A stretch of 64,000 nucleotides of DNA from Sipunculus nudus (GCA_026874595.1 CM049320.1:27514714-27578713), one strand, 5' to 3'. Shown: positions 11,051 through 23,870, counted from the first letter of the stretch. The notes: a model not told the origin generated them from the sequence alone. Numbers and translations: made by a program.

Positions 11051-13140
11051 AGTATCAGTATTAGCGATATCCCGTATTATCATATAAATCGGATGGGCCA
11101 GTGGTACCATCTGCTGGCCATATCAGATACAAATGTGAGCTTCTGATTCAGTCCAAGTCAGTGGGGCCGTCTATTGGTCAAAGCACTTACTATTTGGTTT
11201 CCCCGATCGTCTCATGCTCCAAGTCTCAAACCATAAGTTAGAGTTGTAATTATCATATTTATCCACCCGCCCCGCGTGCAAGCACACCAAAATCTGTAGC
11301 AAACCGGTGCCGTTAATCCGGCCCGATACTGCACGGGTGCGTTGTCCCGAATTAAAGGGCGGGGGATAAGTGACCGCAACGATCAGTCAGACACAACTTT
11401 CAATGACTGTCAACAATAAGACAAGCAAATTCGTTTGGTTATATAAAAATTAATACCAAAAGCAGAACACAGTTGTAATATGTTTATCTGCTTAACAAAA
11501 ATATCACGGGTCCCCGTCCACATGTTCTTTTGGGGAGTTCAGGTCGCTACAGCCCCTGGACCTACTACAATTGCGTGTTCTGTTGGTACTAGTTTAGGGG
11601 GGGGGGGGGGGGGTCTCTCTCTCCTAAAGTTTGCCCTGGACACCCCAAACTGTCAATACCCGTTATACAGTTAAAAACGGTCCTCACCACTTAGGAAAGC
11701 AGACCACTAACACGAGCAGTTCACTCCACAATCCTTTCGGTGATTTGCAAGCTGATTTTAGCGTCAATCCGAACCACCCGCAGCCGAAGTCCCTAACCCA
11801 ACTCGCTCTTGTCTACTGGGCAACTCCGCCCTTTGCAGTCCCACAAAATGGTTACCTCGTCCCAGGGCGGTCTCGCCACAGAAATTTCGGAGAAAATTCT
11901 AAACTTTTTGCTGTAAGCAGAAGCATTGTGAGACATATGGACGAAAACTCGCATGGAGAATATCGCCCATTCAGTATATTATATTAGGCATGTTATGTGT
12001 GCAGAATTCATTCAGGAATGTTTAAAATGTTAGTCATGAATGTTTTTAATGAAAAGTCTTTCTGAAAACGGAACATTTGTTTTTTTTTTTTTTTTAATAA
12101 GCTCCGATCATGAAGTACATGGTAATCATCCAAACATATCATTAGACGATATTCGTTATGATTTAACAAAAGACATATTGCACTGGTATCCCATTTTACA
12201 CAATTCCAGCAACTCAATAAACAGAGAATGTTGGTGATTTGCACTGACAGTAAACTTTCCCTTTTTTTTAATTTCGGATTTCGGTGGATTAAGTTTTGAA
12301 ACATACCAAAAGGCGGATACGGGTGTTGACAGAGGTATGCGCTCTGTATTGGTTATGTAATTTTCAGTTCTACCAATACTTGTTTTCACAGTATACAGAC
12401 GAAGGACCAAACATTATCGATTGACAAACTGCATTTTGTTTATATAGAGGGGAAAATGTCTATGGGTGTCTTGGGTTCACAAATACACACATGAAATCTG
12501 TTAAAGGGGTACTAATCAGACTTAACACGCGAAAATTGTGTAACCTTTTTCTGCTCTTCGTATCCTTATTATGCAGATGCAATATAAAAATCTGTTTCCT
12601 GAAAGGCGTGCGATAAAGTTATCAACATTAGCAGACGGGATTGCTCCTTTCAGTTCGTGGGTATTTTTAGACTGACGCACGATACTAGTTGGTTCTGGAA
12701 ATTGAGATATATATCGAGATATCTTCCCTGCTATGTCATTAATTTTGATATTGAAAAAATGAATTATACGAAAAAGCCCGAAAATTTATTATTTTGAGAG
12801 CAACGTTGTAGAAAATGTAGGAGCTGAACAATCCCAAGAACCCTCGGGACAGGAAACTTGATTCTACCTTCATGCATAATGAAGTCTTACAAAGTAGTAG
12901 TAGTAGCAGTAGTAGTAGTAGTAGTAGTAGTAGTAGCAGTATCATTTGGCCTCAATCCCTCTACAGTCCTTATATATTATCATTTGGATCCAGGCTTCTA
13001 CATCCAGTCTTATCAAATGTAACCTCGCGAATATAAAGAACACAGCAGTGTACATGTCCGGGTGAACATATGGCACACCAAAAACTTTATTCCAGGACGG
13101 CAAGCATAAGGGTAATGCTCTTACAATAAGCTACCAATCA
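11051..13140. other. No gene seen; contains G17 and T15 tracts
   Basis: A G17 run lies at 11,597-11,613, and a CT-rich stretch follows it. The segment 11,250-11,400 is unusually GC-rich for the neighbourhood. Overlapping open frames at 11,480-11,987 are explained in part by the homopolymer and show no domain. Nothing else is supported. Confidence 0.45.
12893..12939. repeat. (AGT)n trinucleotide microsatellite
   Basis: About 15 AGT/GCA units with two interruptions by AGC. The leucine-rich translation of the opposite strand is an artefact of this tract. Confidence 0.95.
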
Positions 13141-13142
13141 GC

Positions 13143-13380
13143 ATTTGTGGTCTGGGGATAGAGCGCAGGAATCACAGCCAGGAGGTCATGAGTTCAAATC
13201 TCAACCTTGGAGCGATGATATGTTTCAGGGCCGGTCCCCATGAAGTGATAATTGGAAGGCCGTGCCCCAAATTCGTGTGTCACTCATATGAGAGTGCGTC
13301 TTTATTAGGCGTCTTTATTACATACCAAAGATCCGCAGATGCGATAATCACTGAGTCAGGTGACATCATGATAAAAAAAT
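13143..13380 (+). mobile_element. tRNA-derived SINE-like repeat
   Basis: The head GTGGTCTGGGGATAGAGCGC resembles a Pol III A box, and GAGTTCAAATCTC 40 bp later resembles a B box; this is the spacing of a tRNA-derived promoter. The body continues with GGGCCGGTCCCC and GGAAGGCCGTGCCC. Copies with the same order of blocks lie at 40,108-40,262 and, interrupted by poly-C, at 3225-3385. No mature tRNA cloverleaf can be closed, so it is not a tRNA gene. Confidence 0.55.
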
Positions 13381-13382
13381 AA

Positions 13383-14520
13383 CCTACCAGGAGGTGAGTG
13401 CTACCGCCCTGTCACGCCCTACTGCCCTGATATGTTTATAAAATTAGAATTTTATCTTCTTGTGTGGACAATTAAAAAAAATAATAAAATAATAAAATTC
13501 TCCTTATATGAATGGAAGATTTGTCTTTTTCTTGTAAAGGGGATTCTTAATTAGGGATTTTTAAGGGCGGGGGTCTATCCTTACACATATGGACAATCAC
13601 TGTCGAATACACATTTTCTTATCAAACACTCTAATGCTGACATGAAGGCATATAAACTAGTGACTCAAATTATGATATGGTCGTGATCAACAATCAACAA
13701 AAATTATGTGAACAGTGGGTTCACCAATCATATCGCAGTAGCTTAGCATCAATGTGTCCAATCAATGTCACCTATAAAGAAATATAGATATAATCTCAAA
13801 CAAGCATAAAGACGCAGCCTACACAAAACACGGCGAACAGATAGAGAAAACATATGATTTCACTGATGTTGTGACACAAGACCTCGGTCTGAAAAGAGTT
13901 TGATTGGTTTTTAATTACAAATACAATTAGGTTGTACACCAAGATTTACAACGTAAGTAAATAGCGAGGAAACGGAAACGCCACATTAGAAAGCTTAAAC
14001 AAGTAAGCATTCTCCATTTTAATAGCCTGAAGTATTTATAATTTTAATTCATTTCTTTATTCACTCTCAGAAAAAAATCAAGCTACTTGGTTCAGATTGT
14101 AATTTCATCAAAATGTATATATAGTAGTGAAAAATAATCTGAATGGTATACAAAAGTGAAGCGATATTAATAATATAGTACCCATGTATTATAGTACGTA
14201 ACTCTTACATATTAATAACATTTAAAAAGACCAAAGGTGTAGACGTAGCTCCCTAGAAGGCAATCATTAGTTTTAATATTACACGAGAGAAAAATATAAC
14301 AGATCAATACACGTGGGTGAAAAAAGTACATCAACTGTAAATTCGGTCCCTTGACTTATTTTCAAACGGAGAAACCTGGCCTGTTCATGTTACAGATATT
14401 TACATGCCGGTGTGATAGTTAGCAACTGGTGCTGTGAAATAACTACCGGAGGGGTTATCAAAAAGGCATCTTTAGTCTTTAAGTCTTTTTCTCAGTGACG
14501 CTTTTGATATTTATTTAAAT
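13383..14520. other. No gene seen
   Basis: AT-rich, no open frame of note. It may include upstream exon or promoter sequence of the receptor copy that begins near 14.5 kb, but no splice donor or TATA box stands out. Confidence 0.5.
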
Positions 14521-14522
14521 GT

Positions 14523-15540
14523 ATGCAGAATAAACAAAGATTTAGGACAGGGACAAAGAAGAGCGACAGGGTAACATACTCTGGGGCACCCGAACATGAA
14601 ACAACTAACACCACCACCGGATGGCGCGTGGGTCTACCCGGACGCACTGAAGATCCAGTAGTGACGCATGAATGTGCTCACGCCGTACTGACTACTGTCA
14701 GATCTGTTGTCGCAAGTGACAGACCCAAGGAAGCTACGCCAACCTCTGCTGATTTGATTGACACTGCACCTAACCCTTTAGTTGCGTACTCCATTTTAGT
14801 TTTTGCTGTGCTGGGTTTGCTGTGCTGTGCTGAATTGCCTTGTGGTGACTTCAAGATCCCATATGCGGACCATTCCTTCCTTCGGGTATCTACTTGCGTT
14901 TTGTTTTGTCATGCTGTGATAAACACCATGATCGTCTTAAGACCCATCACTGATGGTGGCCATAACTGGTGAGTTGTGAAATAACTCCTGCGTTTATATT
15001 TCACTCCAACGTGATTTCCGGTTTTATGGTTGCCGCCATTAATATGATGTAAGCTGGGATCATGTCCCTACCATGTAATGCATCAGTTATTTCGTTGCAC
15101 AAGCGCGTCAGTCTCTAAGCCATTTTAATATTATTGTTCAACATTTTCATTTGTACCTGTGAACTCTTTGTACCCGATTCCGACCCCCTGAGGTGTTTGC
15201 AAAAATCCCTCCAAGTCGGCGTTATGGTTGTTTTGTTAGCATCTGGTGGAGAAACACTGAACGTCATGATCCGTTTAAAATATAATTCCTCGACCTTAAG
15301 ACAATCGGTGTATGATGTCTGGAAAAAGAGCGATGGCCGTATCATTTGTGGTGGTCTTTCTTATGTGCGAAACGCCTTGGTATACAGGTTTATGCAATAC
15401 GATTGAAACAGGTAAAACTGTTGAACTATTGTGGCATATATCCGGGGTTTTATAATTTTCCTATAATAGCATACCTTTTTTTCTTTTTGTATCAACAAAA
15501 CAGGCTTTCAGAGATCTTCGTGATCACTTCTTCTGTAGAG
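14523..15540 (+). pseudogene. Decayed copy of the rhodopsin-like GPCR gene at 32.7 kb
   Basis: The first 149 codons follow the same protein text as the 32.7-kb gene: EHETTNTTTGWR against NEMDRETTSTSDGW, then APNPLVAYSILVFAVLGLL against EPNPFIGYSILAFAVIGVL (first transmembrane helix), then CHAVINTMIVLRPI (second helix). The frame then stops where the intact copy has WPC. Homology resumes with MVAAINMM-stop-AGIMSLP and FNIFICTCELFVP, so stops and frameshifts break helices 3 to 5. Noncoding sequence downstream also matches (TTGTATCAACAAAACAG here, TTGTATCAACAAACCAG at 33.73 kb), so this was a genomic duplication and not a retrocopy. It cannot make a working receptor as it stands. Confidence 0.8.
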
Positions 15541-15645
15541 GTTAGTGTTTTTACACTGTAGAGGTTAGTGTGTCACACTGTAGAGGTTAGTGTTTCACAC
15601 TGTAGAGATCAGTGTTTCACACTGTGAAGGTTAGTATTTCACAAT
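15533..15645. repeat. 22-bp tandem array, five units
   Basis: CTGTAGAGGTTAGTG-type units start at 15,533, 15,556, 15,578, 15,600 and 15,622, with a period of 22 bp (23 once). Later units are progressively diverged. The first unit overlaps the 3' end of receptor-pseudogene homology, where the intact copy has only a single CCTGTAGCC. Confidence 0.9.
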
Positions 15646-15649
15646 GTCC

Positions 15650-18404
15650 GACACCCAAGCTCAATTATATGGCCAGTTAACGTGTATTCTGTACACATAT
15701 ATTTATTTATTTATTGATATCTTTGGATGATTAAACATGTTTTCAGGAGTGAGATCAAAGCTTTGTATATATGCTTGGACTATATAAATAAACGTATTAT
15801 ACGATGCTCAACACTACATACAAGGCATGCTGTCAAAAAATTTGTTGCACTGTATGTAACATCAGAGTATATTGCAAAAACCATAATATTCAAGTCTAAT
15901 CATTGTATATTTGCCTATATATAGAAATAATATTGGTTAATATTCTTTGATAATAAAGTATCCTGTCATATTGTCTGTTATGTGTTTGTATTTTTTTAAA
16001 TTATTCAGACCGTTACCAAAAATATTCAAACATCCGCATGTTAAATTTAAGCTTTATGCATTTCAATAGTTTTAATCAATAGAAATGTAATTACATATGA
16101 CGTGGAACTGATTTATTACAGAGAACTCGAGCTGTTAATGAATAAGATATCCTACAATAGGTAGAAACATTTGTTGGTATTGTCTCTGGAGTGTAAGAAT
16201 AAATGCTGAATATTCCATATGCAAGTTTTTCTTTTTGTTATGTCCTGCATCCCAAATGTTATTACAGTTTCGGCCGGAATGGTAATCAGTCATCTGGAGA
16301 TGTCCATTTCCAAATAAGCAGTTCTCCTGTCTGACCTTTTTGCTGGACAATCCAGCCCTAATTGCTGAAAAATGTACACGATAGGACAGACAGTGTAATT
16401 CGACGACAGCAGAGGTCGCTAGTGTGGTTGAATTTATGTGTCTTCGTATAAATATTTGACATTTTTGAAATTGTGACAGTAAAATATTTATTTTACCCTT
16501 AAAGGACAGGATCCGCTGGCATGGGGCCAAAGATTAGAGTACAGTACAGGAGATCTTGAATGAGTATTACCCGTACGATATTTTTACTATAAGCCCCATC
16601 CATGGTGATAGTTCTGCAGGCCATCCTGCGTATACACTAACACACGATACGGATTGTAGATCCAAATCATGGTGATCCTTATGAATTTTATGGTCGTGAG
16701 ACCTGCTTGAAATTTTGCCACTATCATTCAGTTTGAAGAAAAAGCGTAGTAAGCAGACCGCGAATGTCTTAACAGACCTGTTTTTAAAGCTATCTTAAGT
16801 AATACAACGTAGTAGATCTTGTCAAATATGAGTTCCCGTTGTGCAATTGTGAACTGTCCTGCGCTATTATAGATTTCTCTCACGTTTGTGTACAAAAGTA
16901 TTTGTTGTCTTGCTTTCGATCAGGCATGCGAGACGATTATATAACGCAGGAAAACACGCATGAAAAAGCTGAAGAGCGAGGGACGCTTAGGTTTAGTATG
17001 ATAGATATTCGATTCTCTATGACTAATGCAGACGTTTCTACGACCTTGAAGCCAATGAACTACAACTGAGGACGATTCCCTCAGGTCCACCTGCCGACTG
17101 ACAACATTATGCCACGAGCGTCTGCAATAAGTTTCCGATTCCAGCATCAGCATAATTAATCACAATTGAGCAAGATGTTCTTGCGACAAAACCCGCCATC
17201 AATCGTTGCAATTTCTACCGAGGATATATCCCGCGCATTGTGGGGAAATACCCCATACCTGCTATCGAGTAGGCCCATGAGTGTCTTCTGATGAAGGACA
17301 TTTGACTTACGGCAGATATATGATTTTAGAAAATCATGGAGGTTCCATAACTAGTTTAAATAGTCTTAAGGGGCGATCCTAATTCCACGAATTAGTGGTC
17401 CCCCGAAGGTTTACGAATTTGACATTGTTTGATTCTTGGCTTTTCGTCGGGTTTCTTGAAGCCCTTTTGTGTTATTCGCACAAGTTACGTGCCGACTGTT
17501 CGCGTAGCGTGAGGGAAATTAGCCCCCGATTTTAGTTTTGAGTCGACTCTAAACCTTTCGACCGCTGTTACGAATTCGTAGATCGTTTAGGTCTACACAC
17601 ATGGTAGGTAATTCGTGGCAAGTACTACGTAAACTATTCGGAATTCGTCGGGGTAATCGCGAAGTTTGGTCGGCAATATACCAATACGTAACATTACGTA
17701 AATGTCACGAAGTACCATGAAACCTTTAAAACTGGCTTCCGATACACCTAAAAACAAGGTACCTAAGAAGTACCTAAGAATAAATTCGAAATAGCTGAAA
17801 ATCATTAAGATGTACTGTGCACCAACCAAAAATACGTTACAGCAAAAAGTACCTACGATACAGTCATGACGTACTACTAAGGGGGCATGTTACAGCTACA
17901 CAGCTGCTTCCAAAAAACAAAAACTTTTTATCACGTTGTCTTCGAGTATAAACAATAACATGACGTCACTGCTACGAGCCATGGGCATCTTTTCCAAGAT
18001 TCTCAGTCGGATGAACACTGAGAAAAATTGAACAACTAAAAGCTTGGTCGAGCCCCTCGTATTATTTTTTTTCAATTTGATGAATCATAATTAAAACAAC
18101 TGAAACTATTTTTGCTTTTCTTAGATCAAAGCTTTACAGAAGGGATCAAGGATCCGACCAGTTAAATGAAAGTTTGTAAACCTTCCCTGTTTATGGTGCA
18201 TAATTTCGTGTCCATCCAACATGTGAACAGTTAGCTGTTTATTCTGCTCTATTTTTTACATCTGTTGCATTTTTATTGATTGGCTTTTTCAGGTTTCGAA
18301 ATAAATCAGGTACGGACCTGTACCAGTACGCTTCGATAAAACAAGACTTCTTCAAAGCATAGCAGTCAGCGAGTTGACACGGCCATATTTGACAGCTGAT
18401 CATT
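15650..18404. other. No gene seen
   Basis: About 2.7 kb with short unrelated frames on both strands. The 17.4-17.9 kb part is rich in TACGTAA and TACCTA words and may be a diverged repeat, but I could not define ends. Confidence 0.45.
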
Positions 18405-19750
18405 TTTAGCTCAGCTGACTATAAGTCATCTGAGCTATAGTCGTGGTAAATTGTCCGTCGTCCGTCCGTCTGTCTGTCCGTCCGTCCGTCTGTCCGGATG
18501 TCCGTCCGTAAGACTGGCACGTTTTGACACCATTGGACCTACGAATCTGAAATTCGCCATACAGTTAGATGTCCCAAAAATCTCCTACCATGCCGAAAAT
18601 TGGGTCAATAGGACTTCGTTTCTTTGAGATATTAAGGAAAAACTTCAATTTTTTATTAGAAATCTATTTTCACACTTCAGGACCGCCTAAAATCAATACC
18701 ACTCATCTGTTTTTCCTCATAATTACCATAAATATTCCTCTATATAGTTCCTATGCACATGCCAGAAATTAAGTCAGTATTGTTTAATTTTAAAAAGTTA
18801 TGGGCCCAAACATAAAGGACTTTGTTAAAAAATCAGGAAAGATATTTGGTCACTTAAGACCAAAAGTGTTAAAGGTAGGGAATTTTTTCCAGTAATATAA
18901 CTTTAATTGATCAAAATTTAATTGTATACCAAAAATTCGATCAAAATCTGTTAAATTTTTTTAAATATTTGCAAAAATATAAAATTGGTACCTGAAATTT
19001 TGCCCAAGTTTCACCATGTCACGTTTTTTTTCCTGTAAGTACTGTGGATTTAATTTTCACTGCATGTTTTTGTTAGCATTTTGTCTGTTAACACCAAAAA
19101 TTTGAAACCAGTTGATCAAAAACTGTAGATTTTATTCAAGTTTTCAAGCACCATGTCACATCAAGTTTACATCAAGCTAGTCTTATGCAGTTTGCTAGAG
19201 CTCAGCTCCCCAGCTTCAGCTCTAAGTTCCTTAAATTTAGCATACAGTTAGATGTCTCCAAAATCTCCTACCATGCCAAGAATTTGATCACTAGGACTTA
19301 ATTCCTTCGAAATATTAATGAAAAACTTTATTTTTCCATTAAAAACCCATTGTTCCACTGTAAGACTGCCTAATATCAAAACCACTGATCTGACTTTGAT
19401 CATATATAATATACATATTTTTCTATACATTCGCTATGAACATGCCAGAAATGATGTCAGTATTGCGTAATTGTTTGAAGTTATGGGCCCAAACATAATG
19501 CACTTTTTAAAAAATCGAGAAATATATTTACTCCCTTAACAAGAGGATTGCTGAAGCTAGAGATTTTTTGTCAGTTATGTAACATTATTTAATAAAGATT
19601 CAATTGAATGCCAAAAATTAGTTCTGACTTTTTCAAAAGTTATGTTATTAGTAAAAATATAAAATTAGTACCTTAAATTTTGCCCAGCTTTGACCATGAC
19701 ACGTTTGTTTCCTGAGAGCACTGTTGATATAATTTTCATATTATGCACAC
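18405..19750 (+). mobile_element. Interspersed repeat A with AGCTCAGCTGACT end and GTCCGTCC tract
   Basis: It opens TTAGCTCAGCTGACTATAAG, which forms an imperfect palindrome with CATCTGAGCTATAG, and then runs into a GTCCGTCCGTCTGTCC tract (18,455-18,510). Inside, a roughly 700-bp unit is tandemly duplicated: the block from CATACAGTTAGATGTC to GTTATGGGCCCAAACATAA occurs at 18,560-18,825 and again at 19,240-19,500. A second copy of the 5' part lies at 20,749. The same end occurs inverted at 57,991 and 63,875. No protein is encoded. The right end is not defined. Confidence 0.7.
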
Positions 19751-20747
19751 ATAAGGATTTCATCTTTGTAGTTTAGAAAGCTGAAAGAAATTGGCCAAAT
19801 ATTGTAGCTTTTATTAATGTTTTTAATGAGACCATGTCAGACCCATGCTTAATCCAGCCCCTCTTCAGTCACCTGTATGTTGACCTTGTCCACCTTTCAT
19901 CAGATTATGCATGCTTGAGCGAAGCATACACTGGGGCAGCCAGGCAGCTAATGCCAAGCCACAGTTGATCCAGGTGTCCAACCCAACTCATCTAGTAGTT
20001 GTTTTGAAAAACAACTTAACAATAAACAACAAATTAATAATTTTGGATTGTTTTTTTTATAACAAATTAAAGAAAAATTATAGAAAAGGAATTTGTTAGT
20101 TGATGAGTAACAGAAAATTAACTTGCAGTTACTGATGATGTAAGAATCTTGTATGGATGGATAGAATGTCAATGTCAATGTTATTCCAAATAACACCACG
20201 CAGTCACCTATGGTATTTTTCAGTGAAATATTAATGATAAAAATTAATCATATTATTCATTACTAATCATTAGTGATCATATGAAGGAAATTAATTATAG
20301 ACAAAGATGCAGTTGATAATATTAATCTAGATTCCTACTTTGTCTAGTGTGTAGATTGATGTGAAAGTAGTCCAAAGTGAATATATTACATTTATTATTT
20401 TAACATAAATAAAAGCCATAAAACCAGGTACTTATGATCATTATTTAAATTTGTGAATTTTGTATATTCTGGATTCTCAACATCATTGTTTGGCTAAAAC
20501 TGAAAAAAAACTAGACATGGTGCGAATGCTTTGCAAATGTATTTGAATACGAATATGAATATGTACTGCATTAAAAAAATCTATTGCATAAGAATGGGAA
20601 TTCAGGTAAAAATGAAAGTATTTGAATACCAGTGCAGATACTTTAAAAATATATTCATGAATGCATTCATGAATATATTCTATAATATTACATGTATTTC
20701 AATAATCATTTCAGTTATATTTTATTTTAAAAAATCATATGATATTT
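19751..20747. other. No gene seen; holds a 32-bp perfect palindrome
   Basis: AT-rich sequence between the two copies of the AGCTCAGCTGACT repeat. At 20,648-20,679 lies a perfect palindrome centred on ATGCAT. No coding evidence. Confidence 0.5.
20648..20679. repeat. 32-bp perfect palindrome
   Basis: AATATATTCATGAATG is followed immediately by its exact reverse complement with no spacer. It can extrude as a cruciform or bind a dimeric protein. A role is not implied by sequence alone. Confidence 0.9.
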
Positions 20748-20748
20748 A

Positions 20749-21090
20749 GCTCAGCTGACTATAAGTCATCTGAGCTATAGTCGTGGTCCATTGTCCGTCG
20801 TCCGTCCGTCTGTCCGTCTTGCCGTCTGTCCGTCCGTAGATGCGGCACGTTTTGAAACCGTAAGACCTAGGAATCCGAAATTCGGCATAACGTTAGATGT
20901 CCCCAAGATCTACTACCAAGCCGAAAACTGGGTCTTTGCGACTTCGTTCCTTTGAGAAATTAAGGAAAAACTTCAATTTTTTGTTAAAAACCTATATTCA
21001 CACTTCAGGACTGCCTAATATCAATACCACTCATCTGTTTTTCCTCATAATTACCATAAATATTCCTCTATAAAGTTCCTATGACAAATG
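20749..21090 (+). mobile_element. Interspersed repeat B, truncated second copy
   Basis: It repeats the opening of the 18.4-kb element closely (AGCTCAGCTGACTATAAGTC, the GTCCGTCC tract, GTTAGATGTCCC, CTCATCTGTTTTTCCTC) and ends near TAAAGTTCCTATGAC, where homology is lost. It is a 5'-retaining, truncated copy. Confidence 0.75.
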
Positions 21091-23752
21091 ACACAATAGT
21101 GTAAACTTATCTGAGCTGAAACTCTTATAGCTTCGCAAAGTAATGAAATGAGATATTGTTAATTTGGGGCCTTATCTTGTTTTCGTTACTACCAAAAAAT
21201 TATATAACAAACTAAATGTGTATTTTAGGTCTGAAAAAATTGTAAGAACCTACATGAATGAAAAAAAAAATTCTTAGTCATAAAACAAGTGATTTACTGC
21301 ACATTTGCGAAATTCATAAGCAGCAAATTATTTAATGTCCTGACCAAATACACGGACTAGCCAATTAAGGTTTTTCCCCTATAATTCCTGCATCCCGAAG
21401 CCTTTGGCAGCCAAAGACGAAAACATTTAGGGTACAGCCGTGTTAGTCTGTAGCAGAAATGTAGGTAAGGAGAAAGAGTGACGCCTTTAAAATATACTAA
21501 CTTTGTGTGTTAATATACACTCTTTCAGTTACTTACGCACATTGGGAACGAAGCAATTACTGTTACTTTCTTTTTACACGGTTCGCTTATATAGAGAGTT
21601 TCAGTTTACATAAAAAGACATTTCTTTAACTATACAGTTATTTGTCTGACTTTTAAAAAGAGGAGTTCATCCGGACAACCAATTTCCTGGTCATCAAATT
21701 TTAACAAAATCAGGTAAAATCGCTCTTATAAAAGGGACTGTAAGATATGAAATTTCCCCGTTCATTGTCCATGTCAAGTAAAAATTGATATAATTTTTCC
21801 ATGATTAATGCATGGATTACCTAAGTATTTGTTGCACTTGTTAATCTTGGATATCTTAAGACATGCTTGGTGGCAGACTTATGGAATCATGTGTAGTATA
21901 TTTAAACTTTTTTATTGAAATGAAATTTTAATGGTCTAAATATGAAGGAGATTAAAAACTTAAGCCACAATATACAGCATCTGTTGATTAATATGTTTCA
22001 GTCAAACATAAATCAAGTGTTTTTATTTTGATAACAACTAAAAATAAAAATAAATAAAACATAAATGCCCTCAACGTCTTGAAAAATTAACCTAGAGTCA
22101 TAAAATGTTAGGTACTTATAGGGCCTGGTTCATACTTTTAAAGTGAGTATATCATTTATACCATAGATGTAAGAGTAAACTTTAAGTGTGAGAATGGCTG
22201 CATATCTTCATTAACTCATTTGGTCATAAATGTATCAAGATTTTAGCGAATAACATATCCTTATCCCAAAAGCCAAAATGTTTTTTACTAAAAATTTTTG
22301 TGTACCATAACTTTTGAGAGGTACGTACATGAAAGTTAGCCTGATTTAATTAATTCTACAAGAATATTTTCAGCCATTTTTAAAGAGACCAACATATTGG
22401 AAGGGTTCGCACAGACATTTTTGGTTAACATGCCTCAATATTTGTCTTTAATACGCAATGTTGGTTTCCATTGATAGATAGGTATTCTTGTAATTTTTAC
22501 TAATATGTGTTTAAATTATCCTTTTATTTGATGGAATCTCGATAACAATTGAATATTATTACTTGCATATATTGTTCTTTATTTATATTCTGCCAAATAT
22601 ATATTTTCTTTAATAAAAGCGAGCATTTAATTTAATACCTGGTCAAATAAGTATTTTAAGTTAAACATTTATGTCATGTGGTTTACATGTCCTTAAATAA
22701 AGAAAAACTATATTATATTTCCAATCGGCTGGCGATCACCGGAATCCTGTTCACCCTTGAAGCATGCGACTGAGGAATAATTGTGATGGAGTATATGGTC
22801 ATGGAAATTAGGCCAAGGTCCAAATTAAACCTCAGGTGCTAGTCTGCAACCTCAGACTTATAATTATGTTGTGCCCAAAGGCCAGATTTGAAATAAAAAA
22901 ATCATCCATTTTTTTATCCTCCACAAACACGGTCAGGAAATAAGGACCCCCTAAAAAGGAAGAAAAATGTATTCGAAAAACTGATAAAGTTCACCCAGAG
23001 ACATTGTTACCATAATACTGATATAGTTATAAAGCCATTAACCCCTATAAACCATTTTTCCTTACAGGGGAAGGCTTAATGATGATATTCACGTTTCTCT
23101 CACAAATTCACAACATTAAGAGGCCATGGAGAGGGGAGTTACAGTCCATTAAAGAAAAAATTTTAATATATTTTCCCTAAGTATTACCACCAGGTAAATA
23201 TTTTCAGGGAATTACACATGAATTAGAAGTTATACCCACCCCTACTGCTTGTGCATACCAAACATTTCAAAGTTTGAACTGCAACGTTCGCTGAGCGGTT
23301 TTTTTTAAAGTGTGCTTTCACATCCGAAGTTTTATGCCGTCTACCCGGAGCGGCCTCTCCCATCGGGTCCTAATTAAAAATAAGCCGATCAATTGCGAAA
23401 GATATGCAGATATGCATCCCTAGTACCGGCATACCAATACATACATTCCTCATTCAGTCAAGCATGCGGCAAAACGTGAACTGATTTAAGTCTTAAAATG
23501 CCAACGTAAGAAATATACATAAGCTTTAGCTTTATAATTAATTCAGATTAAAATTTAGGTTAGAGCTCTACATCATTCGGAGGTTCTTGTAAAAGTGAGC
23601 TTATAAACAGAGGGGTTTGGCTTGTCCTTTAGCTCATGGTAGAGCAAACGACCATATTAGAATAGATATATGTCATTATAATAATATATTTTAAATAAAT
23701 TACTTGTCTAACACCAATAAAAAATTTCAGTCGATCTGTCAAATAACTGGAT
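21091..23752. other. No gene seen
   Basis: About 2.6 kb of AT-rich sequence with frequent stops in all frames. No repeat unit, promoter or exon could be supported. Confidence 0.55.
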
Positions 23753-23870
23753 TGGTTTTTCATTCAATTTGTAAAATGCCTGAAAGTTCAGTCATTTTAT
23801 AATGCCTGAGTGAATCAGTCCATTTAAAATCGACTGAAAATATCAGGCAATTTACAAACGGACTGATTTA
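23753..23870. repeat. Imperfect ~110-bp inverted repeat
   Basis: The left arm TTTGTAAAATGCCTGAAAG and TTCAGTCATTTTATAATG is mirrored by CGACTGAAAATATCAGGCAA and TTTACAAAC on the right. The arms nearly meet, giving a long hairpin potential typical of a foldback MITE. Target duplications were not identified. Confidence 0.65.

Noticed and set aside
12893-12939. CRISPR-like or polyleucine protein reading of regular repeats
   Set aside because: It is a trinucleotide microsatellite; no spacer-repeat structure exists anywhere in the window.
14523-14972. 149-codon frame as an intact gene
   Set aside because: Homology to the 32.7-kb receptor continues past its stop in shifted frames, so it is a pseudogene fragment.
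17385-17890. Possible transposon with AAGGGGC / AAGGGGGC ends
   Set aside because: The ends match over only 7-8 bases and have no target duplication.
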